Of a stretch of 35,725 nt of DNA, positions 1-7,603 are shown piece after piece; the first letter of the stretch is position 1, and every line of letters starts with the position of its first letter. The stretch lies in NCBI GenBank assembly GCA_001799895.1, contig MGUI01000039.1, positions 1-35,725 on the forward strand. The letters are read 5' to 3'. A program made the position numbers and the translations under genes. The notes under the pieces were generated by a model. The model did no database searches. It saw only the letters and a list, made by a program, of their open reading frames with translations, and had not been told where the DNA came from. This DNA comes from Elusimicrobia bacterium GWD2_63_28. Lineage in GTDB: Bacteria > Elusimicrobiota > Elusimicrobia > Elusimicrobiales > UBA9959.

Positions 1-1985
1 CAGTCTATGGTCGAGACATAGTTGAGCACCTTGATGAAGCCGGTCCAGGTGTCCACCTCTATCTCCGCGTAGTGCGCGGCGAAAGGCGGCGGGGATTTCT
101 TGGTGATATGAGAGGCGGTGCCGATGATCTGGTACTGGTTCTTCTGGTAGAGCGAGTACTTGGCTATGTCGCCGTAGGTCACCTTCTGTTTTTCGTCTTT
201 TTTGCTCAGGACGGCCGAGTTCTCGCAGAAGACCTCTTCCACGGGCAGCCCCAGCATCTCGGCGCCGGTGTTGAGGATCTGCCGCTTGGCGTCGGCCGCG
301 GCCTTGCGCACCGCCTCTCCGGAGAGGTAGGTGGTGGACGAGGCGTAGGCGCCCACGTCGAAAGGCGTCAGGTCGGTGTCCGACGAGTAGACTATCATCT
401 TGTCGGTGGCGGTCTCCAGCTCTTCGGCCGCTATCTGGGCCAGCACGGTGTCCGAGCCGGTGCCCAGGTCGGTGGCGCCGACCAGCAGGTTGAACGAGCC
501 GTCGTCGTTGATCTTGATGGAGGCGGCGCCCATGTCTATGTCCGGTATCGACGAGCCCTGCATCAGGCAGGCCATGCCTATGCCGCGGCGGTAGCGGCCG
601 GTCTTGCCCCGCCAGTCCTTGCGGTCCTGCCACCTTATGGCCTCTGCGCCCTGGACTATGCACTCGGCCAGCGCGTTGGAGCCCACCGTCATGGGCGTGC
701 CCTCGCGGCCCTCGCCCAGCGCCGCGAAGATGGGGGAACCCTCGCCTTCGCGGATGTGGTTCATCTGGCGGAACTTCATGGGGTCCATGCCTATGGCTTC
801 GGCCATCTGGTCCATCAGGGACTCCATGGCGAAGAAGGCCTGCGTGGCGCCGAAGCCGCGGTAGGCGCCGCAGACTGGCAGGTTGGTGTAGCAGGACTTG
901 CCGTCGAACTTGATGTTCTCGCAGTGGTAGAGCGGCAGCACCTTGGAGCCCGCGCACGAGACCACGGTGAGGCCGTGGCCGCCGTAGGCGCCGGTATTGT
1001 TGATGGCTTCCATGTTGATGGCGGTGATGGTGCCGTCCTTCTTGACGCCCGCCTGCAGGCGGATGCGGAACGGGTGGCGGGTGCGGCCGGTGCGGAAGGT
1101 CTCTTCGCGGTTGAACTGCCACAGGCAGGCGCGGCCGGTGCGCAGGGCGAACATAGCCGTCACGTCGTCGAGCAGGATCTCCTGCTTGCAGCCGAAGCCG
1201 CCGCCTATGCGGGGCTTGATGACGCGGATCTTCTGCACGGGCACGTCGAGAGTCTTTGCTACGATGCGGCGGCAGTGGAAAGGCACCTGCGTGGAGGTGG
1301 TTATCTCGATGCGGCCGGACGGGGCTATGCGCGCCATGGAGGTATAGGGCTCGATGGGGCAATGCTGGGCGTAGGGGGTCTCGTAGGTCTGGTCGAACTT
1401 GAAGTCAGCTTCTTTCAGCCCGTTCTCGAAGCTGCCGGCTTCGCAGGCCACGTGGGCGACGAGGTTCTTCTTGGGCTCGTAGGGGATCGGGATCGGCACG
1501 TGGGCTTCGGCCTCGTCGTGGATGACCGGCGCGCCGGGGGCGAAAGCCTCGTCTATGGTGAAGACGGGTTTCAGCAGTTCGTATTCCACCTTGATGACCT
1601 CGAGGGCGGCCAGGGCCTGCTCTTCGGTCTCGGCCGCCACGGCGGCCACGCGGTCGCCTACGAAGCGGACCTTTTTATCGAACATGAAGGTGTCGTAGGG
1701 GGACGGCTCGGGGAAACCCTGGCCGGCGGTGCAGTGCGCTATGCGCGGCACATTGCCGTACCAGAGCACGGCTTTTACGCCGGGCATCTTCTCCGCCTTG
1801 CTGACATCCAGCTTCTTGATGCGGGCATGGGCGTGCGGGCTCCACAGCATCTTGATGATGAGCGCGTCGTTAGGCACGAAGTCGGCCACGTAGGAGTCCT
1901 TGCCGAGGGCCAGCTGCAGCGCGTCTATCTTGGTGACGGAATGGTTGACCTGCTTGAAATTCTTAGCTTTTTCGTGCCTGTTCAT
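1..1985 (-). CDS. Molybdenum hydroxylase large (Mo-binding) subunit, xanthine dehydrogenase/CoxL family, 3' end cut by window
   Basis: This is the catalytic subunit of a three-subunit molybdenum hydroxylase, the type that hydroxylates purines, aldehydes or aromatic acyl-CoAs at a Mo-cytosine-dinucleotide centre. Reading the minus strand from ATG at 1985 gives 661 codons with no stop before the edge. Families of this type run about 750-780 residues, so roughly the last 100, including the catalytic Glu region, lie outside. Visible motifs are GGGFGCK at residues 261-267 (family consensus GGGFGGK) and AYRGFGATQ around R376, both Mo-cofactor loops. The start overlaps the stop of the 2Fe-2S gene as ATGA, so the genes are translationally coupled. 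The substrate cannot be decided: xanthine, aldehyde and 4-hydroxybenzoyl-CoA enzymes share these motifs. No XdhC-type maturation gene lies inside the window. Confidence 0.93.
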   Translation of the reverse strand, partial: MNRHEKAKNFKQVNHSVTKIDALQLALGKDSYVADFVPNDALIIKMLWSPHAHARIKKLDVSKAEKMPGVKAVLWYGNVPRIAHCTAGQGFPEPSPYDTFMFDKKVRFVGDRVAAVAAETEEQALAALEVIKVEYELLKPVFTIDEAFAPGAPVIHDEAEAHVPIPIPYEPKKNLVAHVACEAGSFENGLKEADFKFDQTYETPYAQHCPIEPYTSMARIAPSGRIEITTSTQVPFHCRRIVAKTLDVPVQKIRVIKPRIGGGFGCKQEILLDDVTAMFALRTGRACLWQFNREETFRTGRTRHPFRIRLQAGVKKDGTITAINMEAINNTGAYGGHGLTVVSCAGSKVLPLYHCENIKFDGKSCYTNLPVCGAYRGFGATQAFFAMESLMDQMAEAIGMDPMKFRQMNHIREGEGSPIFAALGEGREGTPMTVGSNALAECIVQGAEAIRWQDRKDWRGKTGRYRRGIGMACLMQGSSIPDIDMGAASIKINDDGSFNLLVGATDLGTGSDTVLAQIAAEELETATDKMIVYSSDTDLTPFDVGAYASSTTYLSGEAVRKAAADAKRQILNTGAEMLGLPVEEVFCENSAVLSKKDEKQKVTYGDIAKYSLYQKNQYQIIGTASHITKKSPPPFAAHYAEIEVDTWTGFIKVLNYVSTID

Positions 1986-2509
1986 TTCTTGGACCCCTTC
2001 GAGGAGGATTTTTTGCCGGCGCGCTTCGCCGGGGCGGAGGCCTGGCGGTCCAGCGTCTTGCGCAGGGCCACCCAGATCTTCTCGTAGCCGGTGCAGCGGC
2101 AGAGGTTGCCGTCCATGTATTCCTTCACGATCTCGTCCTCGAAGACCTCTTCGGTCTCCATCAGGGCGGTGGCGCTCATCACCATGCCGGGGATGCAGTA
2201 GCCGCATTGCACGGCGCCGGCGGCCACCAGTTCCTTCTGGAACTCGCCGGGCTTGTCGAAGGTGCCGACGCTTTCGATGGTGCGCACCGTCCGGCCCTCG
2301 GCCTGCATGGCGTAGAGCAGGCAGGCGTAGGTGGCCCGGCCGTCAACCAGCACGGTGCAGGCGCCGCAGGTGCCCTGGCCGCAGCCGTACTTGGTACCGC
2401 GGTAGCCTTCGCGGCGCAGCAGGGTGAGCAGCTTCTCGTCGGGCCTGGTGCCGAAGGTCTTCTTCTCGCCGTTGAGGGTAAAGTTCACAGTGTGCGTAGT
2501 CTTGGTCAT
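1982..2509 (-). CDS. Molybdenum hydroxylase 2Fe-2S subunit (XdhC/CoxS-type)
   Basis: This 175-residue protein is the small electron-transfer subunit, passing electrons from the Mo centre to the FAD subunit. An N-terminal plant-ferredoxin-type domain carries C43, C48, C51 and C63 for one 2Fe-2S cluster. The helical C-terminal domain carries the C102-x2-C105 and C137-x-C139 pairs (motifs QCGYC and LCRCTG) for the second. All eight cluster cysteines are present, so it should be functional. The last 20 or so residues are a Lys/Ser-rich tail not typical of the family. The start ATG shares one base with the TAA of the upstream FAD-subunit gene, and the stop overlaps the next start. Confidence 0.95.
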   Translation of the reverse strand: MTKTTHTVNFTLNGEKKTFGTRPDEKLLTLLRREGYRGTKYGCGQGTCGACTVLVDGRATYACLLYAMQAEGRTVRTIESVGTFDKPGEFQKELVAAGAVQCGYCIPGMVMSATALMETEEVFEDEIVKEYMDGNLCRCTGYEKIWVALRKTLDRQASAPAKRAGKKSSSKGSKK

Positions 2510-3354
2510 TATTCAGCCCTCCCGCGGGCAAATTCAGCGGCCCTTTCCAGGGCGTCCACTATGGAAACTTCGGCGAGCTCGCGGATATAATCCGCGCTCA
2601 TGCCTTCGCCGCCTACCCATTTAGCGGCGGTGCCGGCGGCCGCGGCGGCTTCTTTAAAGACCGCGGTCACGGCTTCTTTGCCGACGAGGGCTGCCTCGAC
2701 GGGCTTGAGGCGCTGGGGAAAGGGGATGGCGCTGCCGGCGGCCACGCGCGCGGACTTTATGACGCCGTCTTTCAACTCCAGCAGGGCGGCGATGGTAGCC
2801 AGCGAGAAGGCGGCAGCGTTGCGCGTAACTTTTACGGAGCCGAAGCCGTGATGCGCCTTGAGCACCGGTATCTTAACGGCGGTGAGCAGGTCGCCGCCGC
2901 GGAAGAGCCGCGCGGGCTGGGACGAGAAGTATTCGTCGGCCGGAATTTCTTTTTCCTTGCCCGAGTAGACAACCATGCGCGCGTCCATGGCCAGCAGCAC
3001 CACGGGCAGGTCGGCCCAGGGGAAGACGCGGGCTATGTTGCCGCCGATGGTGGAGACGTTGCGGATCTGGTGGGTGGAGATGCGCCGGCAGATCTCGTGC
3101 ATGGCCCAGCGGGGGCCGCGGTAGCGCTGTATGTCGGAGAGGGGGGTGGCGGCGCCTATGACGAAAAAATTGCCTTTCTGTTTGATGTAGGAAAGGCCCA
3201 GGCCGGTGATGTCCACGGCGGTGACCGGGGTCTTGCCCTGCATGAAGTGGAGCGCGGTGCCTCCGGCGAGGACCATGCCCTTGGGGCCCAGTTCGCGCAG
3301 GGTCCTGCGCGCCGCGGCCAGTGTGTCGGGTCTGGTGAATTCGGATAGTTTCAT
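2509..3354 (-). CDS. Molybdenum hydroxylase FAD-binding subunit (XdhB/CoxM-type)
   Basis: This 281-residue medium subunit binds FAD and passes electrons to the final acceptor. The two family FAD loops are visible: LAGGT at residues 29-33 and STIGGN at about 101-106. The C-terminal third matches the CO-dehydrogenase flavoprotein C-terminal domain in position and length. It is the first gene of the operon, giving the order FAD, FeS, Mo as in coxMSL-type clusters. Start ATG at 3354 is preceded by a modest AGGAACCC ribosome site. The gene diverges from the ZIP transporter across 119 bp that hold promoters in both directions. Confidence 0.94.
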   Translation of the reverse strand: MKLSEFTRPDTLAAARRTLRELGPKGMVLAGGTALHFMQGKTPVTAVDITGLGLSYIKQKGNFFVIGAATPLSDIQRYRGPRWAMHEICRRISTHQIRNVSTIGGNIARVFPWADLPVVLLAMDARMVVYSGKEKEIPADEYFSSQPARLFRGGDLLTAVKIPVLKAHHGFGSVKVTRNAAAFSLATIAALLELKDGVIKSARVAAGSAIPFPQRLKPVEAALVGKEAVTAVFKEAAAAAGTAAKWVGGEGMSADYIRELAEVSIVDALERAAEFARGRAE

Positions 3355-3387
3355 AGGGTTCCTGTAAGTCGCGAATAATTTGAATTA

Positions 3388-3416
3388 AATATAGCAGTTT
3401 TAACTTATGCGATAAA
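3388..3416 (-). promoter_or_regulatory. Candidate promoter of the molybdenum hydroxylase operon
   Basis: On the minus strand a TATATT -10 hexamer lies at 3393-3388, about 33 nt before the ATG, in an AT-rich patch that stands out from its GC-rich surroundings. A TTTATC hexamer 17 nt upstream (3416-3411) is a poor -35. The call rests on the -10 box, its position and base composition. Confidence 0.4.
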
Positions 3417-3448
3417 GTGCCTTGAAAGCGCCGGGGCGGGGCGGCGTC

Positions 3449-3463
3449 TTTTTTGTATCATAT
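3449..3463 (+). promoter_or_regulatory. Promoter word TTTTTTGTATCATAT before the ZIP transporter gene
   Basis: Six T, then G, then a TATCAT -10-like hexamer (3456-3461) lie exactly 12 nt before ATG 3474. The identical 15-mer occurs at 16806-16820, again 12 nt before an ATG. No good -35 is visible (a TTGAAA at 3422 is too far). If TATCAT is the -10, transcription would begin only about 5-6 nt before the start codon. Confidence 0.5.
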
Positions 3464-3473
3464 CCTCAGGCAT

Positions 3474-4217
3474 ATGGGAATAATACTTTACGGTTTTCTG
3501 GGTTCTCTGGCCGCCGGCCTGGCTACTTCGCTGGGCGGGCTGCCGGTCTTCTTCATCAAAAAGATCAACCACAAGGCCTATTCGGCCATGCTCGGCGTTT
3601 CCGGCGGCATCATGCTGGCGGCCACCATCTTCAGCCTGCTGCTGCCCGGCATAGAGAAGGGCGGGGTTTATACGGCCGCCGCCGGGCTGCTAGCCGGCGT
3701 GCTGTTCATCGAGCTGATAGCGCGCTTTGTGCCGCACGAGCATTTCTTCAAGGGGCACGAAGGCCCTTCCTCGACGCTGAAGCGGGTCTCGCTCTTCATC
3801 CTGGCCATCACCATCCACAATTTCCCCGAAGGGATGAGCGTAGGCGTGGGCTTCGGCATGGGAGACCCGGCCAAGGCGCTGGCCCTGGCCATCGGCATAG
3901 GCATACAGAATATCCCAGAGGGCGCCGCCGTGGCGCTGCCCATGCTTTCGCTGGGCTACGCGCCGCGCACGGCTTTTTCTGTGGCTTTCCTTTCAGGGCT
4001 GGTTGAGCCGGTAGGCGGCCTGATCGGCGCCAGCGCCGTGGCGCTCTTCTCCGGGATCCTGCCTTTCGCGCTGTCTTTCTCGGCGGGCTGCATGCTCTAC
4101 GTGATCAGCGGCGAGATGATCCCGGAGTCCCACGAGAAAGGTTACGGCAAACTGGCCACCTGGTACCTGGTGGGCGGCTTCATCGTCATGATGCTGCTGG
4201 ATAATCTGCTGGGTTAG
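3474..4217 (+). CDS. ZIP family divalent metal transporter (ZupT/GufA-like)
   Basis: This 247-residue integral membrane protein probably imports Zn2+ or another divalent metal. Its hydrophobic profile suggests about eight membrane segments. The two ZIP signature helices are plain: HNFPEG with H115, N116 and E119, and QNIPEG with Q145, N146 and E149, which form the binuclear metal site in the family. A short loop at residues 88-96 (HEHFFKGHE) is His/Glu-rich, as in ZIP variable loops. An in-frame TTG at 3453 would add seven residues, but it overlaps the T-run of the promoter word, so ATG 3474 is preferred. It stands alone between the divergent hydroxylase operon and the next regulator. Its metal cannot be assigned. 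Confidence 0.93.
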   Translation: MGIILYGFLGSLAAGLATSLGGLPVFFIKKINHKAYSAMLGVSGGIMLAATIFSLLLPGIEKGGVYTAAAGLLAGVLFIELIARFVPHEHFFKGHEGPSSTLKRVSLFILAITIHNFPEGMSVGVGFGMGDPAKALALAIGIGIQNIPEGAAVALPMLSLGYAPRTAFSVAFLSGLVEPVGGLIGASAVALFSGILPFALSFSAGCMLYVISGEMIPESHEKGYGKLATWYLVGGFIVMMLLDNLLG

Positions 4218-4267
4218 GCGGACATTGAATCAATGCGGACCCCCGGGCCCGGGGCGGGAACCTTGTC

Positions 4268-5767
4268 ATGAAAGCCGATAAGAAGAATGATCGTTCTGTA
4301 AGGCGCGGCGGGGTAAACCCCGGGAAAACTCTGCCGGGGATGAAGGAGCCTGTCTGCGAGTCGGGTATCCCGCTCCTGGGCGCGGTCCCTTGGGGGACAC
4401 ACTTCTGCCAGTTCTACGGGGCCAAGCAGGACCTCCTGGATATCCTGGTCCCTTATTTTGCGGCCGGGCTGAAGAACAATGAATTCTGCATGTGGATTAC
4501 CTCCGATCCTCTGCAGCCGATGGAAGCCGAGCGTGCGCTGTCCAGGGCCGTGCCCGGCCTGGCGGAATGCAAGCGCCGGGGCCAGATAGAGATACTCCGC
4601 CATGACCAGTGGTACACCAGGTCCGGGCGTTTCAATGCGCCGCAGGTGCTCAAAGGCTGGCTGAACAAGGAGGCCTGGGCTCTGGCGAACGGCTACTGCG
4701 GTCTCCGCGCGGCCGGCAGCATCTCCTGGCTGAAAGACCGGGACCGGCGGGCCTTCCTGGACTACGAGCGCATGGTGGACATCGCGATCGGCGAACACCG
4801 GATGTTGGCGATTTGTTCGTACTCGCTTGAGAAATGCCCGCTGCCAGACATCATCGAGGTTCTTGATACGCATGAATTCGCCCTTGTCAGGAGCCGCGGC
4901 GCGTGGCGCAAGGTCGCGGGCGGACGCAGGCGGGCGGAGGCGGCGCTGCGCGAGAGCGAGGCCAGATATCGCGCGCTTTTTGAAGCCAGCGCCGACGGGA
5001 TACTGATCGCCGACCTTGAAACCAGGATGTTCAGGTACGCGAATCCCTCCATCTGCCGGATGCTCGGGTACAGCGGCGAGGAGATACTGACGCTCGGAGT
5101 GCGGGACATACATCCCAAGGCCGATCTGCCGTCCGTTATAGCCATGTTCGAAGCCCAGGCCCGTGGAGAGATCGCTGTCGCATCCGTTCCCTGCCTCAGG
5201 AAGGACGGGGGGATCTTCTACGCCGATATCAATACGGCTAAAGCCCGCATCGACGGCCGGGAATGCAATATAGGCATATTCCGCGACATAACCGAGCGGC
5301 TGAAAGCGGAGGATGCGCTCAAAAGAACTTGCGCGGACCTGGAAGTGGAGAGAAAACTCCTTCAGGACAAGAATATCGCTTTCCGGGAAGCCATGAACGC
5401 CGTAGAGGCTGAAAAGAACAAGATGAAGGACGAGATCATCGTGAACGTGAATAAGATAATCCTGCCGATCTTGAAGCGGGTCAGGCTGAAGGGCGGGGCT
5501 ACGCGCGGTCATCTCGACTTGCTGGAAAAGAGCCTTGGGACATTGATCTCCTCGTTCGGCCGCAGGCTGACCGAAAGGGATATCAAGCTTACGCCTAAAG
5601 AGATAGAGATCTCCAATATGGTCAAGTCGGGGCTGACTACAAAGGAAATATCCGGCCTTATGAACGCTTCTCCGCAGACGATAGCTAAACACCGCAATAA
5701 TATCCGCAAGAAACTCGGCCTCGCCAACAAGGGCGTCAACCTAGTCTCCTTCCTGCAAAGTCTTTGA
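4268..5767 (+). CDS. Soluble MEDS-PAS-LuxR sensor/transcription regulator
   Basis: This 499-residue one-component regulator has no membrane segment. Residues about 30-200 match the MEDS domain (DcmR-type sensory domain of methanogens and methylotrophs; start motif GTHFCQFY near residue 43). A PAS domain follows at about 229-345, with the usual ending GIFRDITERLKAEDAL. A charged, coiled-coil-like linker runs to about residue 400, and a LuxR-type HTH spans about 440-485 (LTPKEIEI ... TTKEIS ... TIAKHRNNIRKKL). The family picture is that MEDS senses a small hydrocarbon- or halocarbon-related signal, but the ligand here is unknown. The ribosome site before ATG 4268 is weak; an alternative ATG at 4340 would keep every domain. 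It lies 50 bp after the ZIP gene and may be co-transcribed. Confidence 0.87.
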   Translation: MKADKKNDRSVRRGGVNPGKTLPGMKEPVCESGIPLLGAVPWGTHFCQFYGAKQDLLDILVPYFAAGLKNNEFCMWITSDPLQPMEAERALSRAVPGLAECKRRGQIEILRHDQWYTRSGRFNAPQVLKGWLNKEAWALANGYCGLRAAGSISWLKDRDRRAFLDYERMVDIAIGEHRMLAICSYSLEKCPLPDIIEVLDTHEFALVRSRGAWRKVAGGRRRAEAALRESEARYRALFEASADGILIADLETRMFRYANPSICRMLGYSGEEILTLGVRDIHPKADLPSVIAMFEAQARGEIAVASVPCLRKDGGIFYADINTAKARIDGRECNIGIFRDITERLKAEDALKRTCADLEVERKLLQDKNIAFREAMNAVEAEKNKMKDEIIVNVNKIILPILKRVRLKGGATRGHLDLLEKSLGTLISSFGRRLTERDIKLTPKEIEISNMVKSGLTTKEISGLMNASPQTIAKHRNNIRKKLGLANKGVNLVSFLQSL

Positions 5768-5784
5768 ACCGCCCTGATCGCTAG

Positions 5785-5855
5785 TGGGTATTTATTGTAC
5801 CCATTCCCTACCTGTTTTTACCCTATAGTCAATCCCGCCCAAAAGCATGTATATT
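5785..5855 (+). promoter_or_regulatory. Promoter region of the DUF4912 gene with helically spaced TACC repeats
   Basis: A -10-like TATATT lies at 5850-5855 inside CATGTATATT, a 10-mer identical to the -10 region of the glnA promoter near 26709. No convincing -35 is seen, which suggests activator dependence. Upstream, TACC words begin at 5798, 5809 and 5819, about one helical turn apart, and the first also forms an inverted repeat (TGGGTA 5785-5790 with TACCCA 5798-5803). Confidence 0.4.
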
Positions 5856-5902
5856 CGTTTCAGGGGGGAAAGCCTTTAACGGGTTTCCTTATGATTTTAG
5901 CA

Positions 5903-5968
5903 GCTGGCCTGGCACAGGCCAGCCTGGTATAACGGTTCGCTGCCGTCGCCGCGGCGCTGAACCGGTTC
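5903..5968 (+). promoter_or_regulatory. Structured 5' leader of the DUF4912 gene
   Basis: Between the predicted start site and the coding region are an 8-bp hairpin (GCTGGCCT 5903-5910 with AGGCCAGC 5916-5923), a 10-bp palindrome CGCCGCGGCG (5947-5956), and the palindrome GAACCGGTTC (5959-5968) just before the AGGGAGGA ribosome site. GAACC (5959-5963) can pair either with GGTTC at 5934-5938 or with its own right half, so two mutually exclusive folds exist. It matches no riboswitch class I recognise. Confidence 0.35.
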
Positions 5969-5980
5969 AGGGAGGAACAC

Positions 5981-6850
5981 ATGCCTTCGTCAGGCTCATT
6001 AGCCGATAAGAACATACAGCCGGATGCCGACTCGAAAGCCTTGCCTGAAGGTTACGGGACTACAATGGCGGCCTTATTGCCCAGGGACCCCAACTGGATG
6101 TTCACATACTGGGAAGTAACGCCCGCTTCAAAAGCCCGCCTCGCCCGCGAGCATGGTGCGGACATCTTCGAGAAAGGCCGCCAGGTCCTGCGCGTTTACG
6201 ATATGGCGCATACGGACGGGCAGGCCGGCAAGCATTTCGACATTCCCGTAATGCTGGATGCCAATAACTGGTACGTACACGTGCAGGCCGGCGGCGGCTC
6301 TTACAGCTGTGAGCTCGGCCTGGCGCTGCCGGACGGCAATTTTATAGGCATAGTAAAGACGAATCCCGTCACCCTGCCGCCCGGGAGGGTATCGGACATG
6401 ATGGACGGGAAGTGGCTGGCCGTCTCCGAGGATCTTGAGAAACTGCTGCAGCTTTCCGGCGTTGAGTATATCGGCAAAGGCTCGGGCGAAGTCGCCAAGT
6501 CGCTGGCGCAGCGCTGGGAAATGCTGCGGGCCGTGTTCTCGCGGGGCGCTTCGTGGGGCGTCAGTTCGCTGGCTTCACAGGCCCGGCAGAGGCCGGAGGA
6601 AAAGAAGTTCTGGCTGGCCGCCGACTGCGAACTGATACTTTACGGGGCCACCGAACCGGACGCCTTTATGACCGTCTCCGGGCGCAAGTTGCAGTTGACC
6701 CCGGACGGGACCTTCTCCATGCGTTTCGCCCTGCCGGACGGCGCGGTTGACCTGCCGATCAAAGCGATGTCGAAAGACGGGCGGGATACCCGCCAGATAA
6801 AGATCGGCGTTCGCAGGAATACCGCCCGGCCGGAGCCAGAAAACTTTTAA
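5981..6850 (+). CDS. DUF4912 domain protein
   Basis: This 289-residue protein has no signal peptide or membrane segment. The DUF4912 hallmark LPRDPNWMFTYWEVT sits at about residues 31-45, followed by the rest of the domain to about 135 (RVYDM, NWYVHV, CELGLALPDG). The C-terminal part, from about residue 205 (KKFWLAADCELILYGATEPDA), looks like a beta-rich E-set module, commonly found with DUF4912. The family function is not established; the fold and company suggest carbohydrate or envelope binding, which is inference. The start is fixed by an AGGGAGGAAC ribosome site just upstream of ATG 5981. It probably heads an operon running to 7518. Confidence 0.85.
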   Translation: MPSSGSLADKNIQPDADSKALPEGYGTTMAALLPRDPNWMFTYWEVTPASKARLAREHGADIFEKGRQVLRVYDMAHTDGQAGKHFDIPVMLDANNWYVHVQAGGGSYSCELGLALPDGNFIGIVKTNPVTLPPGRVSDMMDGKWLAVSEDLEKLLQLSGVEYIGKGSGEVAKSLAQRWEMLRAVFSRGASWGVSSLASQARQRPEEKKFWLAADCELILYGATEPDAFMTVSGRKLQLTPDGTFSMRFALPDGAVDLPIKAMSKDGRDTRQIKIGVRRNTARPEPENF

Positions 6851-6854
6851 TGAT

Positions 6855-7190
6855 ATGAAGTGCTTAATATTCCGGAATAAGTCGGCGGTGATAGAAGATA
6901 TCACCAACAGGCTGGGCCGGGGCCGGGCGGACGGCGAAAAAGCAAGGCTGGCCAGGAAACTGGGGCAGGAGGCCGACTCGCTGCTGACTTGCGCCGATTA
7001 TAACAGGAACAGCCAGGACTGTAAAAACTGCCGCGCTATAGCGGCTCGGCGCAAAAGGCTGATGTGGTGCCTGTTAAAGAACATAAAACCAGGCCGGATA
7101 ATAATAACTGGAACTAAAAGGAGACCGCAGGAACATGGGAATAAGCAAACTGATACGATCAATTGGCAGAAAGAAAACCGCGGCGCGTGA
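6855..7190 (+). CDS. Small Cys-containing hypothetical protein (doubtful)
   Basis: This 111-codon frame fills the 284 bp between two better-supported genes, beginning 4 nt after the DUF4912 stop. Residues 1-80 look protein-like: charged helical sequence, then a CADYNRNSQDCKNC cluster and an ARRKR stretch that could bind metal or nucleic acid. The last 19 codons overlap the next gene out of frame and run through its ribosome site, so the C-terminus is suspect; a frameshift may have removed the original stop. No convincing ribosome site precedes the ATG, leaving translational coupling as the only obvious start mechanism. I do not recognise a family. Confidence 0.4.
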   Translation: MKCLIFRNKSAVIEDITNRLGRGRADGEKARLARKLGQEADSLLTCADYNRNSQDCKNCRAIAARRKRLMWCLLKNIKPGRIIITGTKRRPQEHGNKQTDTINWQKENRGA

Positions 7191-7518
7191 AGCAGCGGAG
7201 GCAGTAAAGACCGGCTGGGGCTGCGCCGTGCTGGATCACCCCCGGGAGGGGGAGATAATTACTGCGCAGTACTACACATTCCGTGTGGGGGCGACCGGGG
7301 ATATTGCGCGGGTAGAGATCTCGATCAATGCCGGCCCCTGGCAGCCCTGCCGGAATTCGGTAGGCTACTGGTGGTATGACTGGGCAGGCTATGCGGAAGG
7401 GCGATACCAGGCCGCGGTCAGGGCGCAGGCTAAAGATGGCCAGGTGTTTACCTCCGAACCGTGCAAATTTCAAGTAACTTCGGGGAGAGACGGGAAACAA
7501 TCAAAACGCCTGAAGTGA
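7135..7518 (+). CDS. Small E-set/Ig-like domain protein
   Basis: This 127-residue protein starts at ATG 7135 after an AAAGGAG ribosome site (7117-7123). Its first 30 residues are basic and helical. Residues about 36-115 form a beta-sandwich-like pattern (LDHPREGE, YYTFRVGA, VEISINAGPW, YWWYDWAGY, YQAAVRAQAKDG, KFQV) resembling Ig-like/E-set modules found beside carbohydrate-active domains. There is no signal peptide. Its position after the DUF4912 gene, which ends in a similar module, suggests the two act together. The function is unknown. It faces the receiver gene tail to tail with 85 bp between them, in which no clear terminator was found. Confidence 0.65.
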   Translation: MGISKLIRSIGRKKTAAREAAEAVKTGWGCAVLDHPREGEIITAQYYTFRVGATGDIARVEISINAGPWQPCRNSVGYWWYDWAGYAEGRYQAAVRAQAKDGQVFTSEPCKFQVTSGRDGKQSKRLK

Positions 7519-7603
7519 AGCCATAGCGGTAACGGCGGATCCCCGATTGGCGCGAGCCGGGTTTTGCGGCAGCTTGGGTGCTGGCCTCGTCAAGCCGGCA
7601 GGT

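Noticed and set aside
72..2087. 671-codon open frame on the plus strand
   Set aside because: It is antisense to the molybdenum hydroxylase subunit genes, has low-complexity Gly/Val/His composition and no recognisable motif; the minus-strand reading carries all family motifs.
3453..3473. TTG start adding seven residues to the ZIP protein
   Set aside because: The TTG lies in the T-run of the duplicated promoter word, and the same word precedes an unrelated gene with the same spacing to ATG.
4214..5692. 492-codon minus-strand frame
   Set aside because: Antisense to the MEDS-PAS-LuxR gene, whose three domains are clear; the minus frame has no recognisable domain.
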